In this document: positions 37,706 to 47,429 of the stretch, one piece after another
Layout: each line of letters starts with the position of its first letter
Position numbering within the stretch: the first letter of the stretch is position 1
From: Mycolicibacter engbaekii
GTDB taxonomy: Bacteria; Actinomycetota; Actinomycetes; Mycobacteriales; Mycobacteriaceae
Assembly: GCF_002101585.1 (NCBI RefSeq)
Contig: NZ_LQOT01000018.1
Span: 1 to 64,000, forward strand
Direction: 5' to 3'
Length of the DNA: 64,000 nucleotides
Made by a program: the position numbers and the translations under genes
The notes under the pieces: model-generated
What the model was told of the DNA's origin: nothing
The model's database searches: none
What the model saw: only the letters and a program-made list of their open reading frames with translations

Positions 37706-38227
37706 CTAGGGCGTCGGCGCAGCACCGCCCTGCTGCAGCCACGCCACGGTGAACCGCTGCTCGGCGGTCATCAACTCGGCCAGCTGCCCGCCGATGAAAC
37801 CTTCGATCTTTCCGCCGACCAGCGGGATGTCGACCTGCACCGTCGCAGTCAGCCGCAACTCGCTGCCGCCGGCGGCCGGCACCAGGCTCGCGTCGCCGGA
37901 CAGCTTCGCCGGGGCGCCGAGGATCTTGCCGGTCACCTGGGCGCGGGTGCGGCCGTCGCGCACCGGCTGCCAGATCTCGCGCCGCGCCACATCCAGGTGG
38001 CCGTGGTGGAACTGCGCCGCCAACGCGGGCAACTTGTGCCGATGGACGCTTTGCGTGGTGGCGATCTCGACGCCGCCGTCGGAGCCGACGAGCATCGATT
38101 CCAGCTTCACCACGTCGGCTCCCGAGTCGGCCAGCCGGGCCCGCCAGTAGCGCTCGTCGGCGAATGCGGCATACACCTGCTCGACGCTTGCCGGGTAGTG
38201 CTCGGAGAGCGTGAATGTACGCGGCAT
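37706..38227 (-). CDS. DUF2505 protein (START/SRPBCC-like), Rv0481c-like
   Basis: 173 residues. Family pattern FTLSEHYPASVEQVYAAFADERYWRARL at the start and ARREIWQPVRDGRTRAQVTGKILGAPAKLSG in the middle. The fold is expected to be a helix-grip lipid-binding pocket. First gene of a leftward four-gene run (DUF2505, nitrilase, two DUF2993). No catalytic residues are evident and the ligand is unknown. Divergent from murB. Confidence 0.85.
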   Translation of the reverse strand: MPRTFTLSEHYPASVEQVYAAFADERYWRARLADSGADVVKLESMLVGSDGGVEIATTQSVHRHKLPALAAQFHHGHLDVARREIWQPVRDGRTRAQVTGKILGAPAKLSGDASLVPAAGGSELRLTATVQVDIPLVGGKIEGFIGGQLAELMTAEQRFTVAWLQQGGAAPTP

Positions 38228-38239
38228 AGCTGGTCACGC

Positions 38240-38245
38240 TACCGT
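38240..38245 (+). promoter_or_regulatory. Probable -10 box of leaderless murB transcript
   Basis: TACCGT fits TAnnnT and ends eight bases before the murB GTG at 38254. Confidence 0.4.
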
Positions 38246-38253
38246 TACCGGCC

Positions 38254-39321
38254 GTGGGCGGTTCCGAGTTCGCGGGCGCGCGTGTCGCCGAGCAGGTGCC
38301 GCTGGCGCCGTTGACCACCCTGCGGGTGGGACCGGTCGCCCGCCGGGTCATCACCTGCACCGAGACCGAGCAGATCGTCGCAACGCTGACCGAACTCGAC
38401 GCCGCCGGTGACCGCCCGCTGCTGCTGGCGGGGGGCTCCAACGTGCTGATCGCCGACGATCTGGCGGACCTGACCGTTGTCCTGCTGGCCAACGCCGGCA
38501 TCACCGTCGAGGGCAGTCTGCTGCGAGCCCAAGCCGGTGCGGTCTGGGACGACGTCGTCGCGCGCGCGGTGGCAGCTCAGCTGGGCGGGCTGGAGTGCCT
38601 GTCGGGTATCCCGGGCTCGGCCGGTGCCACCCCGGTGCAGAACGTGGGGGCCTACGGGGTGGAGGTCGCCGACCGCCTGACCCGGGTTCTGCTGCTGGAT
38701 CGGCGCACCGGCCAGGTGCGCTGGACGCCGGCCGGCGAGTTGGAGCTCGGATACCGCACCAGCGTGCTCAAACGCTCCCCCGAGGATCGGGCAGCGGTGG
38801 TGCTGGAGGTGGAGTTCGAACTGGATCCGGCCGGGCGCAGCGCGCCGCTGCGCTATGGCGAGCTGACCGCCGCACTGCACGCCGCCGACGGCGAGACCCG
38901 AGACCCGGCGGCGGTGCGCGCCGCGGTATTGGCGCTGCGCGCGGCGAAAGGCATGGTGCTCGATGCCGACGATCACGACACCTGGAGTGTCGGTTCGTTT
39001 TTCACCAACCCCGTGGTGTCCGGGGATTTCTACCGCAGCCTGGCCGATCGCCTCGGGGGGCCGATACCGCACTGGGACGCTTCGGGTGGGGTGAAACTGG
39101 CGGCCGGCTGGCTGGTGGAACGGTCCGGCTTCGGCAAGGGCTACCCGGGCCCGGGTGCGCCGGCACGGCTGTCCGGCAAGCATGCGCTGGCGCTGACCAA
39201 CCGCGGTAGTGCCACCTCCGCCGACATCGTGAGCCTGGCCCGCACCGTGCGCGACGGGGTTTATGCGGCGTTCGGCATCACGCTGCACCCCGAGCCGGTG
39301 CTTGTGGGGTGCGCGCTGTAA
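38254..39321 (+). CDS. murB: UDP-N-acetylenolpyruvoylglucosamine reductase
   Basis: 355 residues from GTG 38254. FAD-binding [21 protein letters not shown] near 58, the substrate region [23 protein letters not shown] near 112, the catalytic Ser region [12 protein letters not shown] near 240 and the ending [12 protein letters not shown]. It reduces UDP-GlcNAc-enolpyruvate to UDP-MurNAc with NADPH, an essential peptidoglycan step. Type I MurB by loop content. Followed by lprQ as in M. tuberculosis. Confidence 0.95.
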   Translation: MGGSEFAGARVAEQVPLAPLTTLRVGPVARRVITCTETEQIVATLTELDAAGDRPLLLAGGSNVLIADDLADLTVVLLANAGITVEGSLLRAQAGAVWDDVVARAVAAQLGGLECLSGIPGSAGATPVQNVGAYGVEVADRLTRVLLLDRRTGQVRWTPAGELELGYRTSVLKRSPEDRAAVVLEVEFELDPAGRSAPLRYGELTAALHAADGETRDPAAVRAAVLALRAAKGMVLDADDHDTWSVGSFFTNPVVSGDFYRSLADRLGGPIPHWDASGGVKLAAGWLVERSGFGKGYPGPGAPARLSGKHALALTNRGSATSADIVSLARTVRDGVYAAFGITLHPEPVLVGCAL

Positions 39322-39367
39322 GTCCCGGGTGTAATCAGCATCGCAGGTGGTCAGGCCCCTGGGCCGG

Positions 39368-39373
39368 TATCTT
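39368..39373 (+). promoter_or_regulatory. Probable -10 box of leaderless lprQ transcript
   Basis: TATCTT fits TAnnnT and ends eight bases before the GTG of lprQ at 39382. Confidence 0.45.
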
Positions 39374-39381
39374 GGGATGCC

Positions 39382-40680
39382 GTGGACCTGAACCGGCGAC
39401 ACGCATTGGCGGCGCTGGCTGCCGGGGTGCTGGCGCCGGCCGCGCTGGCCGGATGCACCAGCCGGTCCGGTAAGAACGCCGAGAACGCCCCGCCGGCGGA
39501 GCCGACCCTGACCTTCGAGCCCGCGCTGGACGACGGCGCGGTGACCGACGTGCTGCCCACCGCCGAGGTCGGCGTCTCGGTCCGCGACGGCTGGTTTCAG
39601 CGGGTGACGCTGACCAGCCCGGCCGGGAAGGTGCTGGCCGGAACGTTCAACCGGGAACGCACCCGCTACAGCATCACCGAACCACTCGGCTATGACTCCG
39701 TCTACACCTGGAGCGGGTCGGTGGTGGGCCACGACGGCAAGGCGGTGCCGGTCAACGGCAGTATCACCACCGTTGCGCCCACCACCGTCATCGACGGGGG
39801 CTTTCAGTTGGCCGATGGGCAGACGGTCGGAGTGGCCGCACCGGTGATCTTGCAGTTCGACGCTCCGATTGCCGACAAGGCAGCCGTCGAGCGGGCCCTG
39901 ACCGTCGTCACCGAGCCCCCGGTGGAGGGCGGTTGGGCCTGGCTGCCCGACGAGGTGCAGGGGGCCCGGGTGCACTGGCGCAGCCGCGACTACCTGCCGG
40001 CCGGAACCACCGTCCATGTCAGCGCCAAGCTGTACGGCCTCGCGTTCGGCGAGGGCGCCTACGGCGCGCAGGACATGTCCCTGGACTTCTCGATCGGGCG
40101 GCGGCAGGTGGTGCGGGCCGAGGTCTCCTCGCACCGCATCCAGGTGATCCGCGACGAGGGCGTGATCATGGATTTCCCCTGCAGCTACGGCCAGGCCGAC
40201 AAGCCCCGCAACATCACCCGTAACGGCATCCACGTTGTCACCGAGAAGTACGCGGACTTCTACATGTCCAATCCGGCCGCCGGTTACAACAACATCCATG
40301 AGCGCTGGGCGGTTCGGATCTCCAACAACGGGGAGTTCATCCACGCCAACCCGGCCAGTGCGGGCGCCCAGGGCAACACCAACGTGACCAACGGCTGTAT
40401 CAACCTGTCGACCGAGGATGCCGAGCAGTACTTCTACAGCGCCGTCTACGGCGACCCCGTCGAGGTGACCGGCAGCTCGATCCAGCTGTCTTACGCCGAC
40501 GGGGATATCTGGGACTGGGCCGTGGACTGGGACACCTGGGTTTCGATGTCGGCGTTGTCGGCCGCCGAGCCGGGCCGGCCGACGCTGCCCAGCAGGGCGC
40601 CGGCCACCCCGACCGACGCGCCGACGCTGTCGGGCACCCCGACGACCACGCGGGCCGCTAGTCCGGCACCCGGCGGCTAG
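39382..40680 (+). CDS. lprQ: L,D-transpeptidase lipoprotein LprQ (LdtMt5-type)
   Basis: 432 residues. Lipoprotein signal with lipobox LAGC, the lipidated Cys being residue 25. Ig-like domains cover about 50-260, and the YkuD catalytic domain follows with its His-Ser-Cys region around [12 protein letters not shown] and Cys339 in [10 protein letters not shown]. It makes 3-3 cross-links in peptidoglycan outside the membrane. The last 40 residues are Pro/Thr-rich and probably disordered. The stop codon lies within the first unit of a 56-base tandem repeat. Confidence 0.93.
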   Translation: MDLNRRHALAALAAGVLAPAALAGCTSRSGKNAENAPPAEPTLTFEPALDDGAVTDVLPTAEVGVSVRDGWFQRVTLTSPAGKVLAGTFNRERTRYSITEPLGYDSVYTWSGSVVGHDGKAVPVNGSITTVAPTTVIDGGFQLADGQTVGVAAPVILQFDAPIADKAAVERALTVVTEPPVEGGWAWLPDEVQGARVHWRSRDYLPAGTTVHVSAKLYGLAFGEGAYGAQDMSLDFSIGRRQVVRAEVSSHRIQVIRDEGVIMDFPCSYGQADKPRNITRNGIHVVTEKYADFYMSNPAAGYNNIHERWAVRISNNGEFIHANPASAGAQGNTNVTNGCINLSTEDAEQYFYSAVYGDPVEVTGSSIQLSYADGDIWDWAVDWDTWVSMSALSAAEPGRPTLPSRAPATPTDAPTLSGTPTTTRAASPAPGG

Positions 40681-40794
40681 CGAGGCTCGACGCAGGAGAG
40701 GCGAAGCTGGGCCGCCGCATCAGACCCGGCGGCTAGCGAGGCTCGACGCAGGAGAGGCGAAGCTGGGCCGCCGCATCAGATCTGGCGGCTAGCC
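40671..40794. repeat. 56-base tandem repeat (two copies plus a third partial) across convergent stop codons
   Basis: Units 40671-40726 and 40727-40782 differ at one base; a 12-base piece of a third unit follows. The first unit contains the TAG of lprQ and the second contains the TGA of the convergent SDR gene. The size and placement resemble mycobacterial interspersed repetitive units used in strain typing. Confidence 0.85.
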
Positions 40795-41549
40795 CGGGTC
40801 GCCGACGCCTGGTCGCGCGGGCGGATGACGATCTGGTCGAGGTCGACGTGCGGCGGCCGGGAAGCCACGAACCCGATCACCTCGGCGATGTCGGCGGCGG
40901 TCAGCGGGGTCAGACCGGAATAGACGGCGTCGGCGCGCTCGCGATCGCCGTCGAAGCGCACCAAGGAGAACTCGGTGTCCACCATGCCGGGCGCGATTTC
41001 GGTGAGCCGCACCGGTTTTCCCAGCAGCTCGCCGCGCAGTGTGCGGTGCAGCGCGCTCTGGGCGTGCTTGGCCGAGGTGTAGCCGGCGCCGCCGTCGTAG
41101 ATCTCGAAGGCGGCGATGGAGGTCACGGTGACCACCAGGCCGTCGCCGGAGGCGACGAGGCGGGGCAGCAGCGCTCGCGTCACGTGCAGGGTGCCCAGCA
41201 CATTGGTCTCCCACATCCAGCGCCAATGCTCGAGGTCGGCCTGCTCCACCGGAGTCAGGCCTTTGGCGCCGCCGGCGTTGTTGATCAGCACGTTGATCGA
41301 CCCCGACAGCGAATCGCAGAGGTGTTCGCAGGTCTGGGCCAGGGCGGCCACCGCGCCCGGGTCAGTGACGTCCGTCACTACCGCGGTGCCCCCGATCTCC
41401 TCGGCCAGCGCGGCGATCCGCTCCTCGCGCCGCGCGGCGACGACCACGTGAAAGCCCTGTCCGGCAAGAACTTTCGCGGTTGCCTCGCCGATACCCGAGC
41501 TGGCTCCGGTCACCACGGCAATGCGCCGGTCGCCTTGGAGTGTCTTCAT
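40776..41549 (-). CDS. Short-chain dehydrogenase/reductase, Rv0484c-like
   Basis: 257 residues. Classical SDR: cofactor motif VVTGASSGIGEAT near 14, NNAGGAK near 92, catalytic Ser in TVTSIAAFE and YTSAKHAQSALH with the Tyr-x3-Lys pair near 160. NADP-type from the Arg-rich turn AARREER. Substrate unknown. The minus-strand -10 TAAGGT (41562-41557) ends seven bases before the ATG, so it too looks leaderless. Confidence 0.85.
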   Translation of the reverse strand: MKTLQGDRRIAVVTGASSGIGEATAKVLAGQGFHVVVAARREERIAALAEEIGGTAVVTDVTDPGAVAALAQTCEHLCDSLSGSINVLINNAGGAKGLTPVEQADLEHWRWMWETNVLGTLHVTRALLPRLVASGDGLVVTVTSIAAFEIYDGGAGYTSAKHAQSALHRTLRGELLGKPVRLTEIAPGMVDTEFSLVRFDGDRERADAVYSGLTPLTAADIAEVIGFVASRPPHVDLDQIVIRPRDQASATRASRQI

Positions 41550-41556
41550 CGCACCA

Positions 41557-41578
41557 ACCTTAGTGATCGTGATAGATT
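41557..41578. promoter_or_regulatory. Overlapping divergent promoters of the SDR and the micro-ORF/ROK operon
   Basis: Minus strand -10 TAAGGT at 41562-41557 (seven bases to the SDR ATG) and plus strand -10 TAGATT at 41573-41578 (seven bases to ATG 41586). Only ten bases lie between the two boxes, so the two transcripts must compete for polymerase. Confidence 0.6.
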
Positions 41579-41585
41579 CTCAGCT

Positions 41586-41666
41586 ATGTCTCGCAGTGCC
41601 CGCTTTCTGACAGCGGTCTGTCTGGTCGCCCACGGCGCGTGTTGTCGCCCGTGTTGCTGCGCCTGA
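41586..41666 (+). CDS. Leaderless polycysteine micro-ORF (putative attenuator)
   Basis: 26 residues ending HGACCRPCCCA, with six cysteines in total and five of them in the last eight residues. TAGATT ends seven bases before the ATG, so translation can start at the mRNA 5' end. The ORF stops 95 bases before the ROK gene. Mycobacterial leaderless short ORFs with polycysteine tracts have been described as cysteine-responsive attenuators, in which ribosome stalling at low charged tRNA-Cys alters expression of the downstream genes. Here the downstream operon ends in mshA, for mycothiol, a cysteine-containing thiol. Confidence 0.75.
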   Translation: MSRSARFLTAVCLVAHGACCRPCCCA

Positions 41667-41761
41667 CCTGCTGCGAGTAGCGCTCCTTGGGAGAGTCCGC
41701 CAGGTCGGAGGCGTAAACGGCCCAGATTCGGACTTTTCTTTCAGACAAGGACACCCCCCTC

Positions 41762-43045
41762 GTGCGCACTACCGCTCTCACCGCTCACCTCCCCAGCCAC
41801 CGGCCCGTGCGGACCCGCTCTCATCCGCGGGTGCTGGCCCCCGCCCTGCAGCTGGCCGACAGCGCGGGTGCTGAGGTCTTCGCCGCGGTGCGCCAGCACG
41901 GCCCGGTCGCCCGAGAGGCCATCGCCGGCGCCACCTCGCTGAGCGTCGCCACGGTCAACCGGCAGGTCAGTGCCCTGCTGGAAGCCGGACTGCTGCTGGA
42001 GCGCGCCGACCTGGCCACCTCCGGTGCCATCGGAAGGCCGCGCCGGCCGGTGGTCGTCAACCACGAGCCGTTCCTCACGCTGGGCCTGCACATCGGGGCC
42101 AAGACCACCAGCATCGTGGCCACCGACCTGCTCGGCCGGACTCTCGACGTCGTCGAGACCCCGACGCCCAACAACGGGTCGGCGCGCGCACTGGCCTCGC
42201 TGGCCGCCAGCGCCAGCCGGTACCTGACCCGCTGGCAGAAGCGCCGCCCGCTGTGGGTGGGGGTGGCGATCGGTGGCGCGGTCGACGGCGCGACCGGCCA
42301 CGTCGACCACCCGCGGCTGGGCTGGACCGCCGCGCCGGTGGGACCGGTGCTGGCCGAGGAACTGGGGCTGCCGGTGTCGGTGGCCTCCCATGTCGACGCG
42401 ATGGCCGGAGCGGAACTGCTCTTCGGCGTGCGGCGGCCCACGGCGAACAGCACCACCAGCCTCTACGTCTACGCCCGGGAAACGGTCGGCTACGCGCTGG
42501 TGATCGGCGGCCGGGTGCACAGCCCGGCCAGCGGCCCCGGCACCATCGCCGGCCTGCCGGCCTTCTCGGAGCTGCTCGGGGGAACAGGACATCTGGAAAC
42601 CACCGTCAGCGACGAGGCGGTGCTGGCTGCGGCTCGCCGGCTGCGGCTGCTGCCGGAAGGCAGCGGCGCCGTCTCGGCGGCGGTGACGACGCTGGTGCGC
42701 GAGGCGCGCGGCGGCGACGAGCGGGCAGTGGCGCTGCTGTCCGAGCGGGCCCGCGTCCTGGGCGAAGCGGTGGCGATGCTGCGCGACGTACTCAACCCCG
42801 ATGATCTGGTGGTCGGTGGACAGGGATTCACCGAGTACCCGGAGGGTGTGGCCGAGGTGGAACGGGCGTTTCGGCAGCGATCGGTGCTGCCGCCGCGCAG
42901 CATCCGGGTGACGGCGTTCGGCAACCGGGTGCAGGAGGCCGGTGCTGGCACGGTGGCCCTCGGTGGGCTCTACGCCGATCCGGTCGGCGCGATGCGCCGC
43001 TCCCGCGGACCGGTCGCCCGCGTGGTCCCCGAAGTGTCCGCCTGA
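41762..43045 (+). CDS. ROK-family transcriptional regulator, Rv0485-like
   Basis: 427 residues from GTG 41762 with AAGGA upstream. N-terminal winged helix at about 35-85 ([30 protein letters not shown]). The ROK sugar-kinase fold follows, with [14 protein letters not shown] and [14 protein letters not shown]. The canonical ROK zinc-motif cysteines (CxCGxxGC) are not visible, so it is probably not an active sugar kinase. Rv0485 is known to affect the pe13-ppe18 region. Position just before mshA, 22 bases away, suggests an operon. Confidence 0.85.
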   Translation: MRTTALTAHLPSHRPVRTRSHPRVLAPALQLADSAGAEVFAAVRQHGPVAREAIAGATSLSVATVNRQVSALLEAGLLLERADLATSGAIGRPRRPVVVNHEPFLTLGLHIGAKTTSIVATDLLGRTLDVVETPTPNNGSARALASLAASASRYLTRWQKRRPLWVGVAIGGAVDGATGHVDHPRLGWTAAPVGPVLAEELGLPVSVASHVDAMAGAELLFGVRRPTANSTTSLYVYARETVGYALVIGGRVHSPASGPGTIAGLPAFSELLGGTGHLETTVSDEAVLAAARRLRLLPEGSGAVSAAVTTLVREARGGDERAVALLSERARVLGEAVAMLRDVLNPDDLVVGGQGFTEYPEGVAEVERAFRQRSVLPPRSIRVTAFGNRVQEAGAGTVALGGLYADPVGAMRRSRGPVARVVPEVSA

Positions 43046-43067
43046 CCGAACCTGTCAAGATGACTGG

Positions 43068-44405
43068 GTGGGGTACGGGGTTGGAGGCGTCAGATCCGAT
43101 GTGCAGCGGGTAGCGCTGCTGTCGGTCCACACTTCGCCGCTGGCCCAGCCCGGCACCGGCGATGCGGGCGGCATGAACGTCTACGTCCTGCAAAGCGCCC
43201 TGCATCTGGCGCGGCGCGGAGTGGCCGTCGAAGTGTTCACCCGGGCCACGTCGTCGGCCGATCCGCCGGTGCAACATGTCGCTCCCGGGGTGCTGGTACG
43301 CAACGTGGTGGCCGGGCCGTTCGAGGGCCTGGACAAGAACGACCTGCCCACCCAGCTGTGTGCGTTCGCGGCCGGCGTGCTGCGCGCCGAGGCCGCCCAC
43401 GAGGCCGGCTATTACGACGTCGTGCATTCGCACTACTGGCTCTCCGGTCAGGTGGGCTGGCTGGCCGCCGACCGCTGGGCGGTCCCGCTGGTGCACACCG
43501 CGCACACCCTGGCCGGAGTCAAGAACGCCGCCCTGGCTGCCGGAGACGCCCCCGAACCACCGCTGCGCGCGGTCGGTGAGCAGCAGGTTGTCGACGCCGC
43601 GGACCGGCTGATCGTCAACACCGAAGACGAAGCACGTCAACTCGTTGCGTTACACGACGCCGACCCGCGCCGCATCGACGTGGCGCACCCGGGGGTGGAT
43701 CTGGAGGTGTTCCGGCCCGGGGACAGGCGGGCGGCACGACAGGCGCTGGGGTTGCCGGCAGACGAACCGATTGTGGCGTTCGTCGGACGCATCCAGCCAC
43801 TCAAGGCGCCCGACATCTTGTTGCGGGCCGCCGCGAAGCTGCCCGGGATGCGGGCGGTGGTGGCCGGCGGCCCCTCGGGGAGCATCGGGCTGGCGGAACC
43901 GGGCAGCCTGGTTGGGCTGGCCGCCGAACTGGGTATCAGTGACCGGGTGACATTCCTACCGCCGCAGTCTCGTGAGGATCTGGCGAACCTCTTCCGGGCA
44001 GCCGACCTGGTGGCGGTGCCCAGTTACTCGGAATCCTTCGGCCTCGTGGCGCTGGAGGCGCAGGCGTGCGGCACCCCGGTGGTCGCCGCGAAAGTGGGTG
44101 GCTTGCCGGTGGCGGTCCGAGATGGCGTCACCGGCCGACTGGTCGACGGGCACGACATCGATGCCTGGGCGGCAGCGCTCGACGAGCTGCTGCGGCTGGG
44201 CAGCGGCCCCCGCGGCTGGGCGATGCGGCGGGAGGCGGTCGAGCACGCGGCGCAGTTCTCCTGGGAGCGCACCGTAGACGCCCAGCTGGCGAGCTACTCC
44301 CAGGCCATCGAAGACTTCGCATCCGCGCGGGGTGCGCGGATGCGAGTGCTCACCTCGGCGCGACGCGCCCGCCGCTGGCCGATGCGGCGGGGAGCGCGCG
44401 CGTGA
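43068..44405 (+). CDS. mshA: D-inositol-3-phosphate glycosyltransferase
   Basis: 445 residues from GTG 43068, shorter at the N-terminus than M. tuberculosis MshA (480) because of a missing leader. GT4 motifs: [32 protein letters not shown] at the start, [14 protein letters not shown] near 115, [23 protein letters not shown] near 240 and [21 protein letters not shown] near 320 with the catalytic Glu. It joins GlcNAc to inositol-3-phosphate, the first step of mycothiol synthesis. GTG 43101 would still include the conserved core. Its TGA overlaps the next gene. Confidence 0.93.
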   Translation: MGYGVGGVRSDVQRVALLSVHTSPLAQPGTGDAGGMNVYVLQSALHLARRGVAVEVFTRATSSADPPVQHVAPGVLVRNVVAGPFEGLDKNDLPTQLCAFAAGVLRAEAAHEAGYYDVVHSHYWLSGQVGWLAADRWAVPLVHTAHTLAGVKNAALAAGDAPEPPLRAVGEQQVVDAADRLIVNTEDEARQLVALHDADPRRIDVAHPGVDLEVFRPGDRRAARQALGLPADEPIVAFVGRIQPLKAPDILLRAAAKLPGMRAVVAGGPSGSIGLAEPGSLVGLAAELGISDRVTFLPPQSREDLANLFRAADLVAVPSYSESFGLVALEAQACGTPVVAAKVGGLPVAVRDGVTGRLVDGHDIDAWAAALDELLRLGSGPRGWAMRREAVEHAAQFSWERTVDAQLASYSQAIEDFASARGARMRVLTSARRARRWPMRRGARA

Positions 44406-44911
44406 ACCGCGATGAGGTCCAGGAGCTCGTCGAGACCACCCTGCGGGCGGCGGAGCTGATCTACACCCCGACCCCGGGCTCGCACGGCGGGCTGCCGGGC
44501 CTGATTGTGGAACTGCCCGGCGAGCGCAAGCTCAAGACCAACACCATCCTGAGCGTGGGGGAGCACTCGGTGCGGGTCGAGGCGTTCGTCTGCCGCAATC
44601 CCGACGAGAATCACGCGGGGGTGTACCGGTACCTGCTCAAACGCAACCGGCGGCTCTACGGGGTGGCCTACACGCTGGACAACGTCGGCGACATCTACCT
44701 GGTCGGCCGGATGTCGCTGAGTTCGGTGACCGCCGAGGAGATCGACCGGGTGCTCGGGCAGGTGCTCGAAGCCGTCGACTTCGACTTCAACACCCTGCTG
44801 GAGTTGGGCTTTGCCACCTCGATCCAGAAGGAATGGGAGTGGCGGGTGTCCACCGGCCAGTCCCTGAAGAACCTGCGGGCGTTCGAGCATTTGATCGAGC
44901 CGGGCAGCTGA
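44402..44911 (+). CDS. YbjN-domain protein, Rv0487-like
   Basis: 169 residues from GTG 44402 overlapping the mshA stop. The YbjN/type III chaperone-like alpha-beta fold: [35 protein letters not shown], then [29 protein letters not shown]. No catalytic residues. Translational coupling to mshA is the only functional hint. Convergent, three bases from the acyltransferase stop. Confidence 0.85.
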   Translation: MNRDEVQELVETTLRAAELIYTPTPGSHGGLPGLIVELPGERKLKTNTILSVGEHSVRVEAFVCRNPDENHAGVYRYLLKRNRRLYGVAYTLDNVGDIYLVGRMSLSSVTAEEIDRVLGQVLEAVDFDFNTLLELGFATSIQKEWEWRVSTGQSLKNLRAFEHLIEPGS

Positions 44912-44914
44912 CCG

Positions 44915-46318
44915 TCAGCCGCGCGGCGGCTCGGCGCCGACGGCCGACTCCAACTCGCGTAGGGCGCGCCCGGTTCGCGAGACCATGGTTGCGATGTCGG
45001 GCATCACATCGCTGTCGGCGACATAGCCGATCCCGATGCGATCGGCGTACGAGCACACCGTGACATTGAGCGTCTGGCCGTCGAAGACCGCCGACACCGG
45101 ATAGATTTCTTCGACATGTGCACCGTTCCAGTACATCTCAGCGCCCGGACCGGGCACGCTGGACACCGGAAGGTTGTATCCGGTGCTGATCCGCGGGCCG
45201 GCTGGCGCGAGGGCCTGCCCGATTGTCGAGGCGATGCTGGGTGCAGCCAGCGACAGTGATCCCGCGGAGCCATACCGGGCGACGTAGCGCTTTCCGCCGA
45301 CCATCGACCGGTGCACCCGTCGCAGACGTGCGAGCGGGTCGGCGAGGTCGGTGCCCATCGGGCACAGCCATGCGCCGAAGCGGTTGCCGGCGCCGTCGTT
45401 CGCCGGGTTGTGGGCGCGAACGCTGATGGGACAGAACGCAACCAACGACCGCCTCGGCAGGTCGCCGTGATCGCTGAGCCAGTCGCGCAGCGCCCCGCCG
45501 ACAACCGCGGTGGCGACGTCGTGGGCCGTGGTGCCGGTGATCTCCTGCACCGCCCGGATCCGGCTCTTGGCCCAACTGGCGGCGATGACGCCGCGGTTGG
45601 GTCCCAGCCGCCGGTTGAACGGTGTGAACGGAGCGCCCACCGCCGGGACGGTGGCGCGGCCGGTGACCATCGCCAGTGCTGCACACGCCTGGCTTTCGGG
45701 GATGCGTGCCAAGGCGGTGATGCCGGAGCCGGCCAGGCCGGCCAGCCGCCGCAGCGGTGCCAACAGGTCCCATCGGGCACCGGCGGTTGCCGGCGGGTGG
45801 TCTCGTTCGGCATAGAACGGCGGCATTGCGCGCCGATCAGGATCGGTGCTCAGGGCACTGCCGATCAGCCGCATCCCCGCGACCCCGTCCACCATGACGT
45901 GCTGGGCCTTGAGGTAGAAGGCGAGTCGGCCGTCGGCGAGCCCGTCGATCAGGAACGCTGTCCACATCGGCCGCGACCGATCCAGCCGCTGCGCGTGCAG
46001 CGTGCCGATCAGCTGCCAGAGCTCGGCGCTGCCGCTGCCGTTCGGCAGGGTGCGTCGCACGAGGTGGCGCCGCACGTCGAGGTCGCGTTCCTCGCGCCAG
46101 ACCCACAGACCGCCGGTGCCCGGGCTCCGGTGCGGAACGCGGCGGAACAGCCGATCGACGACGACCGGTTGGGCCAACGCCTGGTGGTAGAGCTGGTCGG
46201 CGAAGCGTTCGGCGGAGGTTCGTGGCGGGGCGAGAATCATCACCGCGCCGATATTGATCGGGTGCAGCAGCGCGTCCCCGGTGATCATCGCCGCGTCGAG
46301 CAGGCGCATCCCGTTCAT
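44915..46318 (-). CDS. Wax ester synthase/diacylglycerol acyltransferase (WS/DGAT) family protein
   Basis: 467 residues. GAGGTGAGCC precedes the ATG. The N-terminal acyltransferase domain begins MRLLDAAMITGDALLHPINIGAVMIL, and the catalytic motif usually read as HHxxxDG is here Gln139-His140-VMV-Asp144-Gly (AQHVMVDG). The second His, the catalytic one, is kept while the first is lost. C-terminal signatures are also kept (SNVPGP-like SSVPGPG, and NGAHVEEIYPVS). It would make triacylglycerol or wax esters from acyl-CoA at the membrane. M. tuberculosis has an unrelated gene (Rv0488) at this place. Confidence 0.83.
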   Translation of the reverse strand: MNGMRLLDAAMITGDALLHPINIGAVMILAPPRTSAERFADQLYHQALAQPVVVDRLFRRVPHRSPGTGGLWVWREERDLDVRRHLVRRTLPNGSGSAELWQLIGTLHAQRLDRSRPMWTAFLIDGLADGRLAFYLKAQHVMVDGVAGMRLIGSALSTDPDRRAMPPFYAERDHPPATAGARWDLLAPLRRLAGLAGSGITALARIPESQACAALAMVTGRATVPAVGAPFTPFNRRLGPNRGVIAASWAKSRIRAVQEITGTTAHDVATAVVGGALRDWLSDHGDLPRRSLVAFCPISVRAHNPANDGAGNRFGAWLCPMGTDLADPLARLRRVHRSMVGGKRYVARYGSAGSLSLAAPSIASTIGQALAPAGPRISTGYNLPVSSVPGPGAEMYWNGAHVEEIYPVSAVFDGQTLNVTVCSYADRIGIGYVADSDVMPDIATMVSRTGRALRELESAVGAEPPRG

Positions 46319-46549
46319 GGCTCACCTCGCCCCGTCGGCCCGTCGCGCTGCGGGCCGGCGCGGGAATCGAAGGCCGCCCCATGACGCTATCGCCGCGGGC
46401 GGCGCTGCGGCAGGGCCATTGGCCTCAGCAGCGGTGGGCCAACGGCAGGCAAACCGGCCGCCGCGGACTCGGTCGGGCCGAGGTCACCGGCGGGTTGCCC
46501 GACGCCGCCCCGGCTTGTCCGGCGGGGCCGCCGTGAGACACTGACGCCC

Positions 46550-47299
46550 ATGTCTGACACTGCCACTCTGGTGCTGCTGCGCCACGGGGAAAGCGAATGG
46601 AACGCCAGCAACCAGTTCACCGGCTGGATGGACGTCAACCTGACCGACAAGGGCCGCGCTGAGGCGGTTCGCGCCGGTGAGTTGCTGGTCGAGCACGAGC
46701 TGCTGCCGGACGTGCTCTACACCTCGCTGCTGCGACGCGCGATCACGACCGCGAACCTGGCGTTGGACGCCGCCGGCCGGCACTGGATTCCGGTGCACCG
46801 CACGTGGCGGCTCAACGAGCGCCACTACGGCGCGCTGCAGGGCCTGGACAAGGCCGCCACCAAGGCCCGCTACGGCGACGATCAGTTCATGACGTGGCGG
46901 CGCAGCTACGACACCCCGCCGCCACCGATCGAGGCCGGCAGCCGCTACAGCCAGGACACCGACCCCCGCTACGCCGACATCGGCGGCGGGCCGCTGACCG
47001 AATGCCTGGCCGACGTGGTGGCCCGCTTCCTGCCCTATTTCACCGACGTCGTGATCCCGGACCTGCGGTGCGGCAAGACGGTGCTGATCGCCGCGCACGG
47101 CAACTCCTTGCGGGCGCTGGTGAAGTACCTCGACGGCATGTCGGATGAGGCGGTGGTCGGCCTGAACATCCCCACCGGCATCCCGCTGCGCTACGACCTG
47201 GACGCCGACCTGCGGCCGAAGGTCGCCGGCGGTGTCTACCTGGACCCCGAGGCGGCGGCCGCCGGTGCCGCGGCGGTGGCCAGTCAGGGCGCCAAGTAG
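46550..47299 (+). CDS. gpm1: Phosphoglycerate mutase (2,3-bisphosphoglycerate-dependent)
   Basis: 249 residues, the exact length of M. tuberculosis Gpm1. Catalytic His12 in [23 protein letters not shown] near 90, YDTPPPP near 118 and the second His in [11 protein letters not shown] near 185. Interconverts 3- and 2-phosphoglycerate in glycolysis. The C-terminus is an Ala-rich tail. Confidence 0.95.
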   Translation: MSDTATLVLLRHGESEWNASNQFTGWMDVNLTDKGRAEAVRAGELLVEHELLPDVLYTSLLRRAITTANLALDAAGRHWIPVHRTWRLNERHYGALQGLDKAATKARYGDDQFMTWRRSYDTPPPPIEAGSRYSQDTDPRYADIGGGPLTECLADVVARFLPYFTDVVIPDLRCGKTVLIAAHGNSLRALVKYLDGMSDEAVVGLNIPTGIPLRYDLDADLRPKVAGGVYLDPEAAAAGAAAVASQGAK

Positions 47300-47417
47300 C
47301 GGACGTGGGCCGGTCCGGCGTGAATACGGGGTGGAGAACGGGTGAAATCTTCGCGTTGAATTCACGTTCCGCGCACGTCGGAGTCGAACAGCGGTCAACT
47401 GAGGGTTGCAGACTGCG

Positions 47418-47423
47418 TACGAT
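47418..47423 (+). promoter_or_regulatory. Probable -10 box of leaderless senX3 transcript
   Basis: TACGAT fits TAnnnT and ends six bases before the GTG chosen as the senX3 start (47430), supporting that start over a TTG at 47406. Confidence 0.45.
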
Positions 47424-47429
47424 TTGGCC

